Positions 16,504-25,490 are shown, numbered from the stretch's first letter. The stretch: 64,000 nucleotides of DNA from Bdellovibrionales bacterium (GCA_018266295.1 JAFEAQ010000008.1:186001-250000); one strand, 5' to 3'. Notes: a model not told the origin generated them from the sequence alone. Translations and numbers: made by a program.

Positions 16504-16865
16504 AGATCTTAATCGTCGATGATGAACCTCTTGTTCGCCGTTCACTGGGCCGCGCTTTGAAAAGCCATGGCCACGATATTCTTGAAGCCGAAGACGGTCT
16601 GCAGGGGCTGCAAATGTGGCGCGAACAGAAGCCGGACTTGGTCTTTTTGGATGTCCTTATGCCGAAAATGACGGGCCCCCAGGTGCTGTCCGAGGTCGGT
16701 AAGCAGAGATCTGGCAAAGTTATTCTGATTTCAGCGTTTTCTGGTGAGCATAATATGGAGACGGCCTTGCAAATGGGCGCGGATCTTTTTATACCAAAGC
16801 CGTTTGATGATATTTTTTCGATTGTTGCAGTCGCCGAGAAAATGGCTGAGGGTTTGCAGAAATGA
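16500..16865 (+). CDS. single-domain response regulator
   Basis: A 121-residue CheY-like receiver without an output domain. The acidic pair is in KILIVDDEP (Asp7, Asp8), the phospho-acceptor is Asp51 in VFLDVLMP, followed by ISAF and the conserved lysine in FIPKPFDD. It overlaps the kinase gene by 4 nt and so probably receives phosphate from it. With no DNA-binding part, it should act by protein interaction; its place in the flagellar/glycosylation chain makes a motor or assembly target plausible. Confidence 0.92.
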   Translation: MKILIVDDEPLVRRSLGRALKSHGHDILEAEDGLQGLQMWREQKPDLVFLDVLMPKMTGPQVLSEVGKQRSGKVILISAFSGEHNMETALQMGADLFIPKPFDDIFSIVAVAEKMAEGLQK

Positions 16866-17431
16866 GAATTATTTCCGGAAAGTACAAAGGTCATCCGCTT
16901 GTGGATTTTCAAGCAAGTCACATTCGTCCTACGACAGACCGTGTGAAAGAGACCCTGTTTAATAAACTCATGTTTGATATCGAGGGTTCACGCGTGGTGG
17001 ATTTATTTTCGGGCACCGGCAATCTGGGGCTTGAGTCTTTATCTCGTGGCGCACGTGAAGTGATTTTTGTAGAAAAGCATCCGAAGTCGCTTGAAATTCT
17101 TCGTCAGAATCTAGCAAAGCTCAAGGTTCCAAGCACGGATTACAAAATCGTCAATATGGACGTTCTTGCCTATTTAAAGAGCTATCAAGGGGAGACCTTC
17201 GATATCATTTTTGCGGACCCTCCGTTTACTGAGAAAATGGCTCACGCAGTCATGGAACATGCGAGCCAAAGCGCTGCTTTTGGGCCGCAAACTTTGATGG
17301 CCATTGAATCTGAGCGCCGCGAAAGAATGGAAGACCTTTACGGCGATCTAGAGCGTTACGACCGCCGTGAGTTTGGCGACAAAATCCTATCTTTCTTCTC
17401 GAAAAAACAGGATAAAGAGAGCCATGAGTAA
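16862..17431 (+). CDS. rsmD: 16S rRNA m2G966 methyltransferase RsmD
   Basis: A 189-residue S-adenosylmethionine methyltransferase. The start MRIISGKYKGHPL and the segment RPTTDRVKETLFN are specific for RsmD. The SAM-binding loop is VVDLFSGTGNLGLE and the catalytic DPPF motif is in DIIFADPPF. It methylates G966 of 16S rRNA in small-subunit intermediates. It overlaps the response regulator by 4 nt and coaD by 8 nt; rsmD-coaD is a common bacterial pair. Confidence 0.95.
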   Translation: MRIISGKYKGHPLVDFQASHIRPTTDRVKETLFNKLMFDIEGSRVVDLFSGTGNLGLESLSRGAREVIFVEKHPKSLEILRQNLAKLKVPSTDYKIVNMDVLAYLKSYQGETFDIIFADPPFTEKMAHAVMEHASQSAAFGPQTLMAIESERRERMEDLYGDLERYDRREFGDKILSFFSKKQDKESHE

Positions 17432-17912
17432 GATCGCTGTTTATCCAGGAAGTTTCGATCCAATCACCCTCGGCCACGTAGATATTATCCAAAGAATTTC
17501 GCATCTCTATGAAGAGACCGTGGTGCTGATTTCGCAATCTCCGAATAAAGCCTCACTCTTTACAACTCAAGAGCGCAAAGAGCTCATCGAAAAAAGCTTG
17601 TCGCATTTAAAAAATGTTAAAGTCGATATTCATGAAGGCCTGACCACGGACTACATGAAAAAAATCAAATCCGATGTCATCGTGCGGGGCCTGCGTGCGG
17701 TTGTGGATTTCGAGTATGAGATGACGATGGCCAATATGAACAAGATGCTGGCCCCGAGTATTGAAACGCTGCTCGTGTTCGCAGATCCCAAATATTATTT
17801 TATTTCTTCTCGTGGAGTGAAAGAAGTTGCCCAGCATGGCGGCGCTCTCACTGGTTTAGTCACAGACGTCGTTGCTGAGGCATTGGCGAAAAAAATGAAG
17901 AGGTCCAAATGA
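17424..17912 (+). CDS. coaD: phosphopantetheine adenylyltransferase
   Basis: A 162-residue enzyme that transfers AMP to 4'-phosphopantetheine in coenzyme A synthesis. I start it at the ATG at 17424, inside the rsmD end, because the protein then begins SKIAVYPGSFDPITLGHVDI, the exact family start with the TxGH nucleotidyltransferase motif. The second motif, ISSRGVKEVA, is near residue 126. Length is typical. Confidence 0.96.
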   Translation: MSKIAVYPGSFDPITLGHVDIIQRISHLYEETVVLISQSPNKASLFTTQERKELIEKSLSHLKNVKVDIHEGLTTDYMKKIKSDVIVRGLRAVVDFEYEMTMANMNKMLAPSIETLLVFADPKYYFISSRGVKEVAQHGGALTGLVTDVVAEALAKKMKRSK

Positions 17913-19108
17913 TGTTATCAAAAAGAGCACAAAATTTAAAAACCTCTCCCACTCTGTTCCTCGTTGCTAAAGCCAAAGAACTTCAAGCCAAAGGGCATCC
18001 GGTGATTTCGCTCACTGTGGGCGAACCGGATTGGCCGACGTTCCCAGTGGCAGCCGCTGCGGGTAAAGAGGCCATCGAAAAAGGCATTACAAAATACACT
18101 CCAGCCAACGGCACTGTTGAGCTTCGTCAAGCTGTTGCAGATAAAATCAAAAGTGAAATCGGTCTTGAATACACGGTTAAAAATGTGACGGTTGCTTCGG
18201 GTGCGAAGTTTATCATCTTCGGCGCTTTGCAAATGCTCTGCAGCCCTGGTGATGAAGTGATCATCAATTCTCCGTACTGGGTGAGTTACCCCACGATGGT
18301 GGAGCTCGCTGACGGCGTTCCCGTGGTTGTTGATTGTGGCGAAGATGTGAACTTCAAGATGACTCCGGAAAAGCTCGAGAAAGCGATCACGCCAAGAACC
18401 CGCGCGTTCTTGTTTTGCTCGCCGAGCAATCCAACGGGTCTGGTTTACACTCGTGAAGAGCTGAAGGCCCTTGCTGAAGTTTTGAAGCGCCATCCACAAG
18501 TGGTGGTGATTTCTGATGATATGTACAACCGCCTGATGTTTGATGGTACAAGCGTAGCTCCGCACATCTTGCATGTGGCGCCGGAGCTCAAAGACCGCGT
18601 GGTTCTCGTGAACGGCGGTTCTAAGGCTTATTCTATGACCGGCTGGCGTATCGGCTGGGCTGTGGGGCCTGAGAAGCTGATTACGGCGATGGGTGACTAT
18701 CAAAGCCAGTCGACGGGGTCACCATCCAGTATTTCCCAATACGCTGCCGTGGCGGCGATTAAGCATTCCGAGCCGGATATCGCAGAAGTCGTAAAGACCC
18801 TCATTCAACGTAAGAAGGCTGCGATGGCTGCTTTTGCCGAAGTTCCACAGCTTCGCGTGATTGAGCCGCAAGGGGCGTTCTATCTGTGGGTCGAAATGAA
18901 GTCGATCTATGGCAAGTCTTATAAAGGCCGCAAGATTGAAGGCTCGAAGGACTTCGCGGATATTCTGCTCAATGAATATTTCGTAGCGACAGTGCCTGGA
19001 TCTGAGTGCGGCTGCGACGGCTATTTGCGCCTGAGCTTTGCGTGCTCGGAGGCTCAAATGAAAGAAGCCATCCAGAGGATGGCTTCTTGTTTGGCTCAGT
19101 TAAGTTAA
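17909..19108 (+). CDS. pyridoxal-phosphate aminotransferase (aspartate type)
   Basis: A 399-residue fold-type I aminotransferase of the aspartate/tyrosine group. N-terminal VISLTVGEPDWPTFP, the substrate loop SPYWVSYPTM, the SPSNPTG motif, DDMYNRLMF and the PLP-lysine in NGGSKAYSMTGWRIGW are present, and the C-terminal arginine lies in YLRLSFACSE. Likely it makes aspartate or aromatic amino acids from 2-oxo acids. It overlaps coaD by 4 nt and is the last gene of the chain. Two adjacent ATGs (MM) leave the start uncertain by one codon. Confidence 0.9.
   Translation: MMLSKRAQNLKTSPTLFLVAKAKELQAKGHPVISLTVGEPDWPTFPVAAAAGKEAIEKGITKYTPANGTVELRQAVADKIKSEIGLEYTVKNVTVASGAKFIIFGALQMLCSPGDEVIINSPYWVSYPTMVELADGVPVVVDCGEDVNFKMTPEKLEKAITPRTRAFLFCSPSNPTGLVYTREELKALAEVLKRHPQVVVISDDMYNRLMFDGTSVAPHILHVAPELKDRVVLVNGGSKAYSMTGWRIGWAVGPEKLITAMGDYQSQSTGSPSSISQYAAVAAIKHSEPDIAEVVKTLIQRKKAAMAAFAEVPQLRVIEPQGAFYLWVEMKSIYGKSYKGRKIEGSKDFADILLNEYFVATVPGSECGCDGYLRLSFACSEAQMKEAIQRMASCLAQLS
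19063..19087 (+). terminator. perfect hairpin inside the aminotransferase 3' end
   Basis: AGAAGCCATCC at 19063-19073 pairs with GGATGGCTTCT at 19077-19087 over a 3-nt loop, within the last codons. A short TGTTTGG follows. It may act as an intrinsic or attenuating terminator embedded in the coding end. Confidence 0.5.
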
Positions 19109-19149
19109 TAATCCGTTATTAAAATTCTGCTTTACTGTGCACGCTTACA

Positions 19150-20487
19150 TTACTGTGCACAGTGGTATTGCAATGAAACCCAGTCGTTTTGTTGCAATGC
19201 TGGATTGAAAGTAATCACCGCACCACTCACGCTATAGGCTGATGCAGGTAATGCCGCCGCAGACGCAAGACCCGCTTGAGTCGAGGCCTTTTTCACTGTC
19301 AATGAAGTCGGAGCGCATTCCATCGTCAGCTTAGAGAGCGTGTTCACAACCACGTCACTGAACAAATTCAGTTTCAGGTCTGAAGAACACAAGCTCGCTA
19401 CGCCACCGCCAGTTAATGCTGATGCCTGTTTGTAAACAGTACCAGTGTAGTGTGGTGAGTAGTAAGGAACACCGTCTTTTACGAAGCTCGCGTTGTTGTT
19501 CAACTGAGTCGTACAAGCATCTGTGTCTGAGATGATCGAGTTAAATGTAAAGCGTGACGTATCTCCGAACACAGCATTTGCCTGAGATACCAGGTTTGAC
19601 GGCTGATCTTGGAACTCAAGAACACGCAATGCGCCTGTACCATACTCACGGCAAGATGGAATCTCTTTGTCACCCAAAGCTGTATTTACGCGAGAGCAAT
19701 CACCGGCAACAGAGCGCTCATCTTCGTCAGACAAAAGGATTACGGCTACTGAAGAACCTGCGCGATAACAGCTTGATGTATTATGCTGTCCGCTGGCTTT
19801 CCAGTTTGCAAAGTGGTTGTAAGCCGCTTTAATACCGCGTTCGTCACCAGTACCAGAGTCGCCGGAACCGATTTTAGGAATGGTGTTATTAAAGATATTG
19901 GCATCAGCAGAAAGATCCGTTTTGTTGATTGCGTACTTACCGTTCACCCAAGGAAGTGAAACACCCCAGTACCAGTTACCGCCAGTATAAGTACCTGTGC
20001 AGTATCCACCAGTACAAGTGTGAGTACCTGTGCCAGAAGCAGTACCACCTTTATTCATGTCAGTAGTGACTGTTAAGCACATTTGCCAATCGATATTCAA
20101 TGAGTTCATTTGTGAAGCCAATGCCGACATTGATTGAGCCATCTTTTGTTGGACTGCAATCATTGAAGCGGAGTTATCGATAACCAACAAGAAGTCGACT
20201 TTGTTGCTCGCTGCAGGAACCTGCAATGAGTAAGAAACGTCGCGAGCACCGCTTGGTGGTGGAGTCGGAGTTGGTGTAGCGCCTGGTACGCTGCCGTCAT
20301 CGCCTGGGCGAGGTCCGCCATCATTACCTGCGATCGCGCCATCATCGCCTGGTGTGCCGTTGGTGCCAGAAGTGGTGCCAGTTCCATCAGTCGATGAACT
20401 CGCAGAAAAACGTACGTTTCCACAAGCAGCCAGAAAGGACATCAAGAGTAAAGAAACAGTTACACTCTTAAAAAGATTCTGAGCCAT
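19150..20487 (-). CDS. von Willebrand A lipoprotein (tandem copy 2)
   Basis: A 445-residue lipoprotein (signal ending LLLMSFLAACGN). After a Gly/Asp/Thr-rich flexible linker and a TPTPTPPP stretch, a von Willebrand factor A domain starts with VDFLLVIDNSASM, the metal-ion-dependent adhesion site DxSxS, and includes LLSDEDERSVAGD. A small beta domain follows at the C-terminus (from LTMECAPTS) with a terminal cysteine. vWA domains bind protein ligands. It shares order and wording with the next gene upstream, so the two arose by duplication. Cell-surface adhesion is an inference. Confidence 0.85.
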   Translation of the reverse strand: MAQNLFKSVTVSLLLMSFLAACGNVRFSASSSTDGTGTTSGTNGTPGDDGAIAGNDGGPRPGDDGSVPGATPTPTPPPSGARDVSYSLQVPAASNKVDFLLVIDNSASMIAVQQKMAQSMSALASQMNSLNIDWQMCLTVTTDMNKGGTASGTGTHTCTGGYCTGTYTGGNWYWGVSLPWVNGKYAINKTDLSADANIFNNTIPKIGSGDSGTGDERGIKAAYNHFANWKASGQHNTSSCYRAGSSVAVILLSDEDERSVAGDCSRVNTALGDKEIPSCREYGTGALRVLEFQDQPSNLVSQANAVFGDTSRFTFNSIISDTDACTTQLNNNASFVKDGVPYYSPHYTGTVYKQASALTGGGVASLCSSDLKLNLFSDVVVNTLSKLTMECAPTSLTVKKASTQAGLASAAALPASAYSVSGAVITFNPALQQNDWVSLQYHCAQ

Positions 20488-20592
20488 GGTTATCCCCCTG
20501 AGGACAAGTTAGCATAGCCAACTAAATACACAAAGGTATTAATAGGGGGTTCCTACTTTGGGACGTGAGTATCCAAGAGGCTAGACCACTGA

Positions 20593-20664
20593 CTGTACAG
20601 GGGTTTTTCGGGTGTAGACTCCCTGTACAGGGGGTGTTCAGTGATTTTACGGGTGTAAAATCAC
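20593..20664. repeat. tandem hairpins between vWA genes
   Basis: CTGTACAGGG at 20593-20602 pairs with CCCTGTACAG at 20621-20630, and GTGATTTTA at 20641-20649 pairs with TAAAATCAC at 20656-20664. Both loops contain CGGGTGTA. They may terminate the upstream vWA gene on the minus strand or bind a regulator. Confidence 0.55.
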
Positions 20665-20672
20665 CGACAAAA

Positions 20673-21911
20673 TTACGGATTACACTTATAAGTCATCGTT
20701 ACGCGTTTGCCTTCAACAACAGCGTTCGTGAATTTCAAGTTCGCGCCATTCAACGTGTAGGCTGTTGTGTTAACTCCATCGATCGCAACCACAAGTGTTC
20801 CCGAAACTGGAGCACATTCTAATGTGAGCGATGAGACCGAGTTCAAGATCTTGTCTTTAAAGAGGTTCAGATTTGTCGAGAAGTCATCAGCACAGATACT
20901 GCCGACACCGCCATTGGTCAGGTGCGAGGTCTCGATGTACTTCGTGCCTTGATGGCTCGGAGAGCGTTGGTTCAGCTCATCCGGTGTCTCATCTTGAATC
21001 TTTTCACAAGCTGAATCCGCCACGACGATGGAGTTAAAGGTGAAGCGCACGTTTGTACCGAAGACTGTCTTAGCTTGAGACAAGAGGTTGTTCGGCATGT
21101 CCGCCGCCTCGAGTGGCAAGCACGTTTTTGGATCTTCATTCATATTCGTTTTTATGCGGGAGCAGTCGCCACCCACACTACGTTCATCTTCATCGGAAAT
21201 TACGATCACAGAAACTGCTGCCCCACTACGATAACAGCCGCTCGTTCCGGCAACGCCCGGTTCACCGTTATAGAAGTGGTGATAAGCCGCTTTAATGCCA
21301 CGTTCATCACCAGACCCAGGAACGCCGGCGCCGATGGCATTGATTGTTTGAGTGAAGATATTGTTGAGGTTCGATGTGCCCTTTTTCAAAACGTACTGTG
21401 GTGTGCCTGCAGCCGGTGAGTATCCCACCCAGTTTACGGAAGCACCCCAGTAGTAGTTATTGCTGATCAGCTGACTGCGAGTCACAGTCACACACATTTG
21501 CCAGTCCATTGGAACGCTTTGGCTTTCAAGCAAATTTGCGAAGCCAGAAAGTTTGCTAGCAAGCTTTAACTGATCGGTTTTCATTGAGCCGGAATCGTCG
21601 ATCACTAACAAGATGTCGACTTTATTCGGATTTGCAGGAACCACTTCAGAGTAAGTCACTGTGCGTGGAGTACCTGTTGGCGTCGGTGTTGGTGTTGGTG
21701 AGCTTCCGCCTGGAGGAGTGGCTGTAGGGCTTGTTCCTGGAGAAGGTGTTGGAGTTGGACCACCACTGTCGTCGTGGATGCCATCGCCATTCGTACCGTC
21801 GCTACCAACTTTCTCGGTTGAGAAACCTGTGAATTTAACATTCCCGCAAGACGCTAAAAGCATAGCGGAGGCGATCAAAATGATGAGTCTCTGTAAAATA
21901 GACGGCGTCAT
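20673..21911 (-). CDS. von Willebrand A lipoprotein (tandem copy 1)
   Basis: A 412-residue lipoprotein (signal ending AMLLASCGN) with the same plan as its downstream paralogue: a Gly/Asp-rich linker, a Pro/Thr tract ([10 protein letters not shown]), a vWA domain with VDILLVIDDSGSM and VISDEDERSVGGD, and a C-terminal beta domain from LTLECAPVS. The adhesion-site residues DxSxS are intact. It is transcribed first and the other copy follows after 185 nt of hairpin-rich sequence, so separate promoters are possible. Confidence 0.85.
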   Translation of the reverse strand: MTPSILQRLIILIASAMLLASCGNVKFTGFSTEKVGSDGTNGDGIHDDSGGPTPTPSPGTSPTATPPGGSSPTPTPTPTGTPRTVTYSEVVPANPNKVDILLVIDDSGSMKTDQLKLASKLSGFANLLESQSVPMDWQMCVTVTRSQLISNNYYWGASVNWVGYSPAAGTPQYVLKKGTSNLNNIFTQTINAIGAGVPGSGDERGIKAAYHHFYNGEPGVAGTSGCYRSGAAVSVIVISDEDERSVGGDCSRIKTNMNEDPKTCLPLEAADMPNNLLSQAKTVFGTNVRFTFNSIVVADSACEKIQDETPDELNQRSPSHQGTKYIETSHLTNGGVGSICADDFSTNLNLFKDKILNSVSSLTLECAPVSGTLVVAIDGVNTTAYTLNGANLKFTNAVVEGKRVTMTYKCNP

Positions 21912-22062
21912 GAATTCATTCTCCCTAAGCCTGAGCTTAGCATAAGCTGTCTCATAAACATGCGCCTACGAAAACTTTTGTCTTAAACTGAGACCTTGGT
22001 CCATTGTAGGTCCAGGCGGTTTTCCTCTAAACTGGTCTGTATAAGGACACGACGGAGGCCCT

Positions 22063-22914
22063 GTGAGCTTTTGGGTATTAACGCAAGTATTTGTGGATTT
22101 GATTCTGGTCGCGGGATGCGTGGGTGCGTGGATTCGCCTGCAGCGCCCTCAAAAAGATGATCCGCGCCTCAGCAAAGGCCTGCAGCTTTTGCAGAGTAAG
22201 ATTGCTGTCCTCGAAGACTTGTCTGATCGTACGGAAGTTCAGGTTCAGCAGTTGACGACCTTGCTGGAACAAAAAGTGCGCGAGATCCAGCAGCAAGTAC
22301 AAAACTCCGATAAGCAGCTTCAGAAAATTGAGCAGGCCATGCAGAAGAGCCTCGAAGTTGCGAAGATCTTTCAAGACCGTATCCCCCACAATGAAATCGT
22401 CGAAAGACAAAGCACCATTAAATACGTGAAAGCCGCACGTCTGGCCCATCAGGGGATGAGCGTGCAAGAGATCGCGGCTCAAGTAGATCTTTCTTTGGGT
22501 GAAATCGAGATGATCGCGCAAGTGAATAAAGACCAGCTGATGTTCTGTGAAGAGAGTCTGCCGGAATGGGCGCAAGCTTCGACGGAACCACAGGCGGCGA
22601 TGATGGCGGCGGCGGGGGATGCCGATGTGGATGCTTTTCAGGAGTCACGGATTGATCTAGAAACTCCGCTCAGCCGTGAAGTGCCGGTGGATTTGACGAA
22701 GGCATTTGAAGTGCCTAAGGCCGATCAAGAAGCTCTGAAAAAGTTGGGCGATGCTTTCCGCCAGGCTTGCGAAACGGCGAACCACCTGCAGCAAGTGACC
22801 CAAGGTTTTGTTGAAGACAACAAGCCTGTTACGAAAACCGAGATAAAACCTGAGGCCAAAGCAACCGGCCCGGTGATTCGTCCCGTCACGTTTCCACGCA
22901 TTGATTCCCTCTAA
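22063..22914 (+). CDS. membrane-anchored DUF2802-type protein
   Basis: A 283-residue protein beginning with GTG after CGGAGG. One transmembrane helix at residues 4-22 anchors a cytoplasmic coiled coil (35-110). Residues about 120-165 (IKYVKAARLAHQGMSVQEIA and VDLSLGEIEMI) match the helix-turn-helix-like DUF2802 module, which in other proteobacteria is often encoded near flagellar or chemotaxis genes. The C-terminal third is polar and probably disordered. It stands divergent from the vWA genes and has its own terminator-like hairpin. Function unknown. Confidence 0.65.
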   Translation: MSFWVLTQVFVDLILVAGCVGAWIRLQRPQKDDPRLSKGLQLLQSKIAVLEDLSDRTEVQVQQLTTLLEQKVREIQQQVQNSDKQLQKIEQAMQKSLEVAKIFQDRIPHNEIVERQSTIKYVKAARLAHQGMSVQEIAAQVDLSLGEIEMIAQVNKDQLMFCEESLPEWAQASTEPQAAMMAAAGDADVDAFQESRIDLETPLSREVPVDLTKAFEVPKADQEALKKLGDAFRQACETANHLQQVTQGFVEDNKPVTKTEIKPEAKATGPVIRPVTFPRIDSL

Positions 22915-22936
22915 AATCTAATTGAAGTCTCTGTTG

Positions 22937-22959
22937 TTACGGCGGTGTTACCGCCGTAA
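22937..22959 (+). terminator. hairpin after DUF2802 gene
   Basis: A perfect 10-bp stem, TTACGGCGGT at 22937-22946 with ACCGCCGTAA at 22950-22959, and a 3-nt loop. The T content afterwards is weak, so it may terminate or merely stabilise the 3' end. Confidence 0.6.
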
Positions 22960-23025
22960 TAAGCTTTGTTCCAGCACTCTCTGCTCGCTATGCCGCAGGT
23001 TGTGGTTTGTGGCATAACGGGCTTC

Positions 23026-24384
23026 ATGGAAAAGTTATTAGAAAGCAAAGTAGAAAGAACATTTCAGGCGCGCGACTTTCTGGCTCTCCTTAAGAGACAC
23101 GTTAAGTTGTTTGTGGGGCTTTTTGTAAGTCTCTTAGTTATTTCTCTGTTACTTTATATTTTTAAAATTCCTTACGTGGGAAAAGGGCGACTATTAGTCA
23201 ACGATGCCCAGAACAGTCCTCTCCAGGCCTTTTCAACTGCTTACTTTGGCATGACCAAATCCGTTGCCGACGGGAAAAAAGGCAATACTCAAATTGGTAA
23301 GCAAATCGAAGTTCTGAAAACCCGCGAATTCTACGAAGAACTTTTAAAGCGCATCGATGTACGCGGAAGAAGTCCTAGCCTGCCAGTCGAAGAACAAAAA
23401 GCTTACGAGTATATTAAAGACAAGTATCTCAATGATGCCATGAAGGATGAGGCAAGCAGGCTCGCCTTTATTATGAAATTGGATTCTTGGTCTCAGGCGA
23501 AGCTCGAATCGGACTATGAAATCAAAGTGTCTTTTGCAACACCCTCCAAGGACCTTTCGATGTTTTTGACGAACACGGCTCTGGAACTGTCCTCTGAGTA
23601 CCTACGCAATCGCGAGATGTCCGAGATCAACGAAGTTGAAAAGTTCATCGTCGACCAAAAATCGCAAGTCGATAAAAACATCAAAGAGCTCACCGAGGAA
23701 CTCGCGAATTTTCAGGCTCAGCCCGAGAATTTGATCTCGCTCACCAGCCGTGAGAAAATGGGAGAGTACCTTTCGGATCTCATGGTGCGAATGAATGAAG
23801 CGCGCCTCAAAATTTCTGAAAATAACCGCGACATTGAGTTTCTTCAGGACGGCAACCCCGTTGAGAAGAATACCGGCAGCTCGTTGTACGGTGTCGGTGG
23901 TCGCATAGAGGCTTTGCGTTTAGAAAACAAAATGCTTGAAAGCCGGGTTGTACAGATAAAAGACTCAGTGGATAAGATCGGCAAGCATCTTAAGGTGCTT
24001 CCGGTGGCGGCCCAAATGCTTGAAGACAAGCGCAAGAAATCTGAGCTCGAGTACTTGAAGTACAAAGAGCTGACAGAGACTCTCGCCAAAGTCGAAGCAC
24101 AGAAGCTGTCGGTCAAAGACCGCTTCGAAATTATTGAGCGGGCCCGCAATGACAATACGACTCCGCAAATAGACCTCGTGACCTTGTGCTTTTTGTGCAT
24201 GGTTTTATCGTTATCTTTGGGTTTGACCCTCGTGTATCTGCAGCACCTTTGGACACCCATGGTGGTGCAGAAGGAAAGCGTTCGCAATGTGATGGTCTTC
24301 GACGATCACAATCAAGATCCGCGGGTCGTTATTGAAAACGCCAAAATCAAATTTCAACTAGGGAACCACGGTTCCGTGGAGTAG
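23026..24384 (+). CDS. Wzz-like polysaccharide co-polymerase
   Basis: I start it at the ATG at 23026 (452 residues); the frame runs 20 codons further up but adds no sensible sequence, and no strong ribosome binding site is seen for either. A first membrane helix lies at about 27-50, a long periplasmic coiled coil at 170-370, and a second helix near 385-405 (LCFLCMVLSLSLGLTLVYL). This is the plan of Wzz/chain-length regulators of O-antigen or exopolysaccharide. There is no C-terminal tyrosine kinase. It precedes a polysaccharide deacetylase by 5 nt. Confidence 0.75.
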   Translation: MEKLLESKVERTFQARDFLALLKRHVKLFVGLFVSLLVISLLLYIFKIPYVGKGRLLVNDAQNSPLQAFSTAYFGMTKSVADGKKGNTQIGKQIEVLKTREFYEELLKRIDVRGRSPSLPVEEQKAYEYIKDKYLNDAMKDEASRLAFIMKLDSWSQAKLESDYEIKVSFATPSKDLSMFLTNTALELSSEYLRNREMSEINEVEKFIVDQKSQVDKNIKELTEELANFQAQPENLISLTSREKMGEYLSDLMVRMNEARLKISENNRDIEFLQDGNPVEKNTGSSLYGVGGRIEALRLENKMLESRVVQIKDSVDKIGKHLKVLPVAAQMLEDKRKKSELEYLKYKELTETLAKVEAQKLSVKDRFEIIERARNDNTTPQIDLVTLCFLCMVLSLSLGLTLVYLQHLWTPMVVQKESVRNVMVFDDHNQDPRVVIENAKIKFQLGNHGSVE

Positions 24385-24389
24385 GTAAG

Positions 24390-25490
24390 ATGCTAAAAAA
24401 ATGTTACATAATGCTTCTGGCATTAGGCTTTGTCGCGTGCACAAAACCAGTGCACAGAGAAATCCAAGAATCCGTCGACAAAAATCAAAAAGCTAAGAGC
24501 ATTCTTGAGTGGGAGAGCGCCGATGAAAATCCGCGCAACCTGTTTGCACGTTTGCGTGAAGAGGTGAAAACCAACGCCGGCTTAAGCAAGGAAGTCTGTG
24601 ACGGTCTCTCTGAGTTAAAAGGTCAGGATCTTTCCTTGTTTGAAGAAGAGATTAACAGACCCGAGAACTTACCTATCCTGAAGGACTGCCGAGACTCTTT
24701 AAAACAATCGCTGGAAAAATACTGGCTAGAGCAAAAGCAACTGCTGGAAAAAAACTCTGGCTTGAATTTTCAGTTTCAGCCGCGCGTAGAAAAGCGCGAT
24801 CTTTCAAAAGGCTATCGTGCAGCAACGGGTGACGTTCAACCGAAAGAGCTCATACTGACCTTTGATGACGGCCCTAACACCGAGCTGACGCCGCAGATTC
24901 TGGATATTCTTAAGGCCGTCAATGCCAGGGTAATGTTCTTCACGCTGGGACCCCACGTGCGCGAGAATCCGACCATTGTTTACCGTGCAGCTACCGAAGG
25001 CCACGTGATCGGCAGTCACTCGCTCACGCATCGCTGCCTTGCCAGCAATGCCATGTGCACGAAGGCGAACAACGGGACTCCGTTGACGTTTGATGAGGCA
25101 GTGAGTGAGATTCGCGGAGGGCATCAGGCGGTGTATGATATCTTGGGATTTGTGGATCCCTTCTTTCGCTTTCCCTACGGTGAATCGGATCCAGCTCTGG
25201 TGGCGTACTTGGCCGGGCGCCAAGTGGCGCAAATGTATTGGAGTATCGATTCCACCGACTGGAAAGCGCAAAGCAATCCGGATTTGCTGAAAGTGGTTCT
25301 CGATCAAATCGACAAAAACCAACGGGGGATCGTTTTGTTTCACGATATTCAGCGCCGGACCCTGGAAGTTTTGCCGGAATTTTTGAGGGCGATTTATGAC
25401 CGCGGTTATACCCTCGTTGTTTTGCAGTCCATGGATGACAATGCTCGCTACGACAGTCAGCTCGTGACAAAGGCCCCCATCGTTCCGTAA
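24390..25490 (+). CDS. polysaccharide deacetylase (NodB domain) lipoprotein
   Basis: A 366-residue lipoprotein (signal ending LALGFVACTK) with an N-terminal helical region and a NodB catalytic domain (about 150-345). All five family motifs are present: TFDDGPN, HSLTH with both zinc histidines, RFPYG, the DSTDW segment and LFHD. It would remove N- or O-acetyl groups from a polysaccharide such as peptidoglycan, chitin-like polymer or exopolysaccharide. Pairing with the Wzz-like gene favours an exported polysaccharide. Peptidoglycan deacetylases acting on the prey wall are known in Bdellovibrio, so that is the alternative. Confidence 0.88.
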   Translation: MLKKCYIMLLALGFVACTKPVHREIQESVDKNQKAKSILEWESADENPRNLFARLREEVKTNAGLSKEVCDGLSELKGQDLSLFEEEINRPENLPILKDCRDSLKQSLEKYWLEQKQLLEKNSGLNFQFQPRVEKRDLSKGYRAATGDVQPKELILTFDDGPNTELTPQILDILKAVNARVMFFTLGPHVRENPTIVYRAATEGHVIGSHSLTHRCLASNAMCTKANNGTPLTFDEAVSEIRGGHQAVYDILGFVDPFFRFPYGESDPALVAYLAGRQVAQMYWSIDSTDWKAQSNPDLLKVVLDQIDKNQRGIVLFHDIQRRTLEVLPEFLRAIYDRGYTLVVLQSMDDNARYDSQLVTKAPIVP

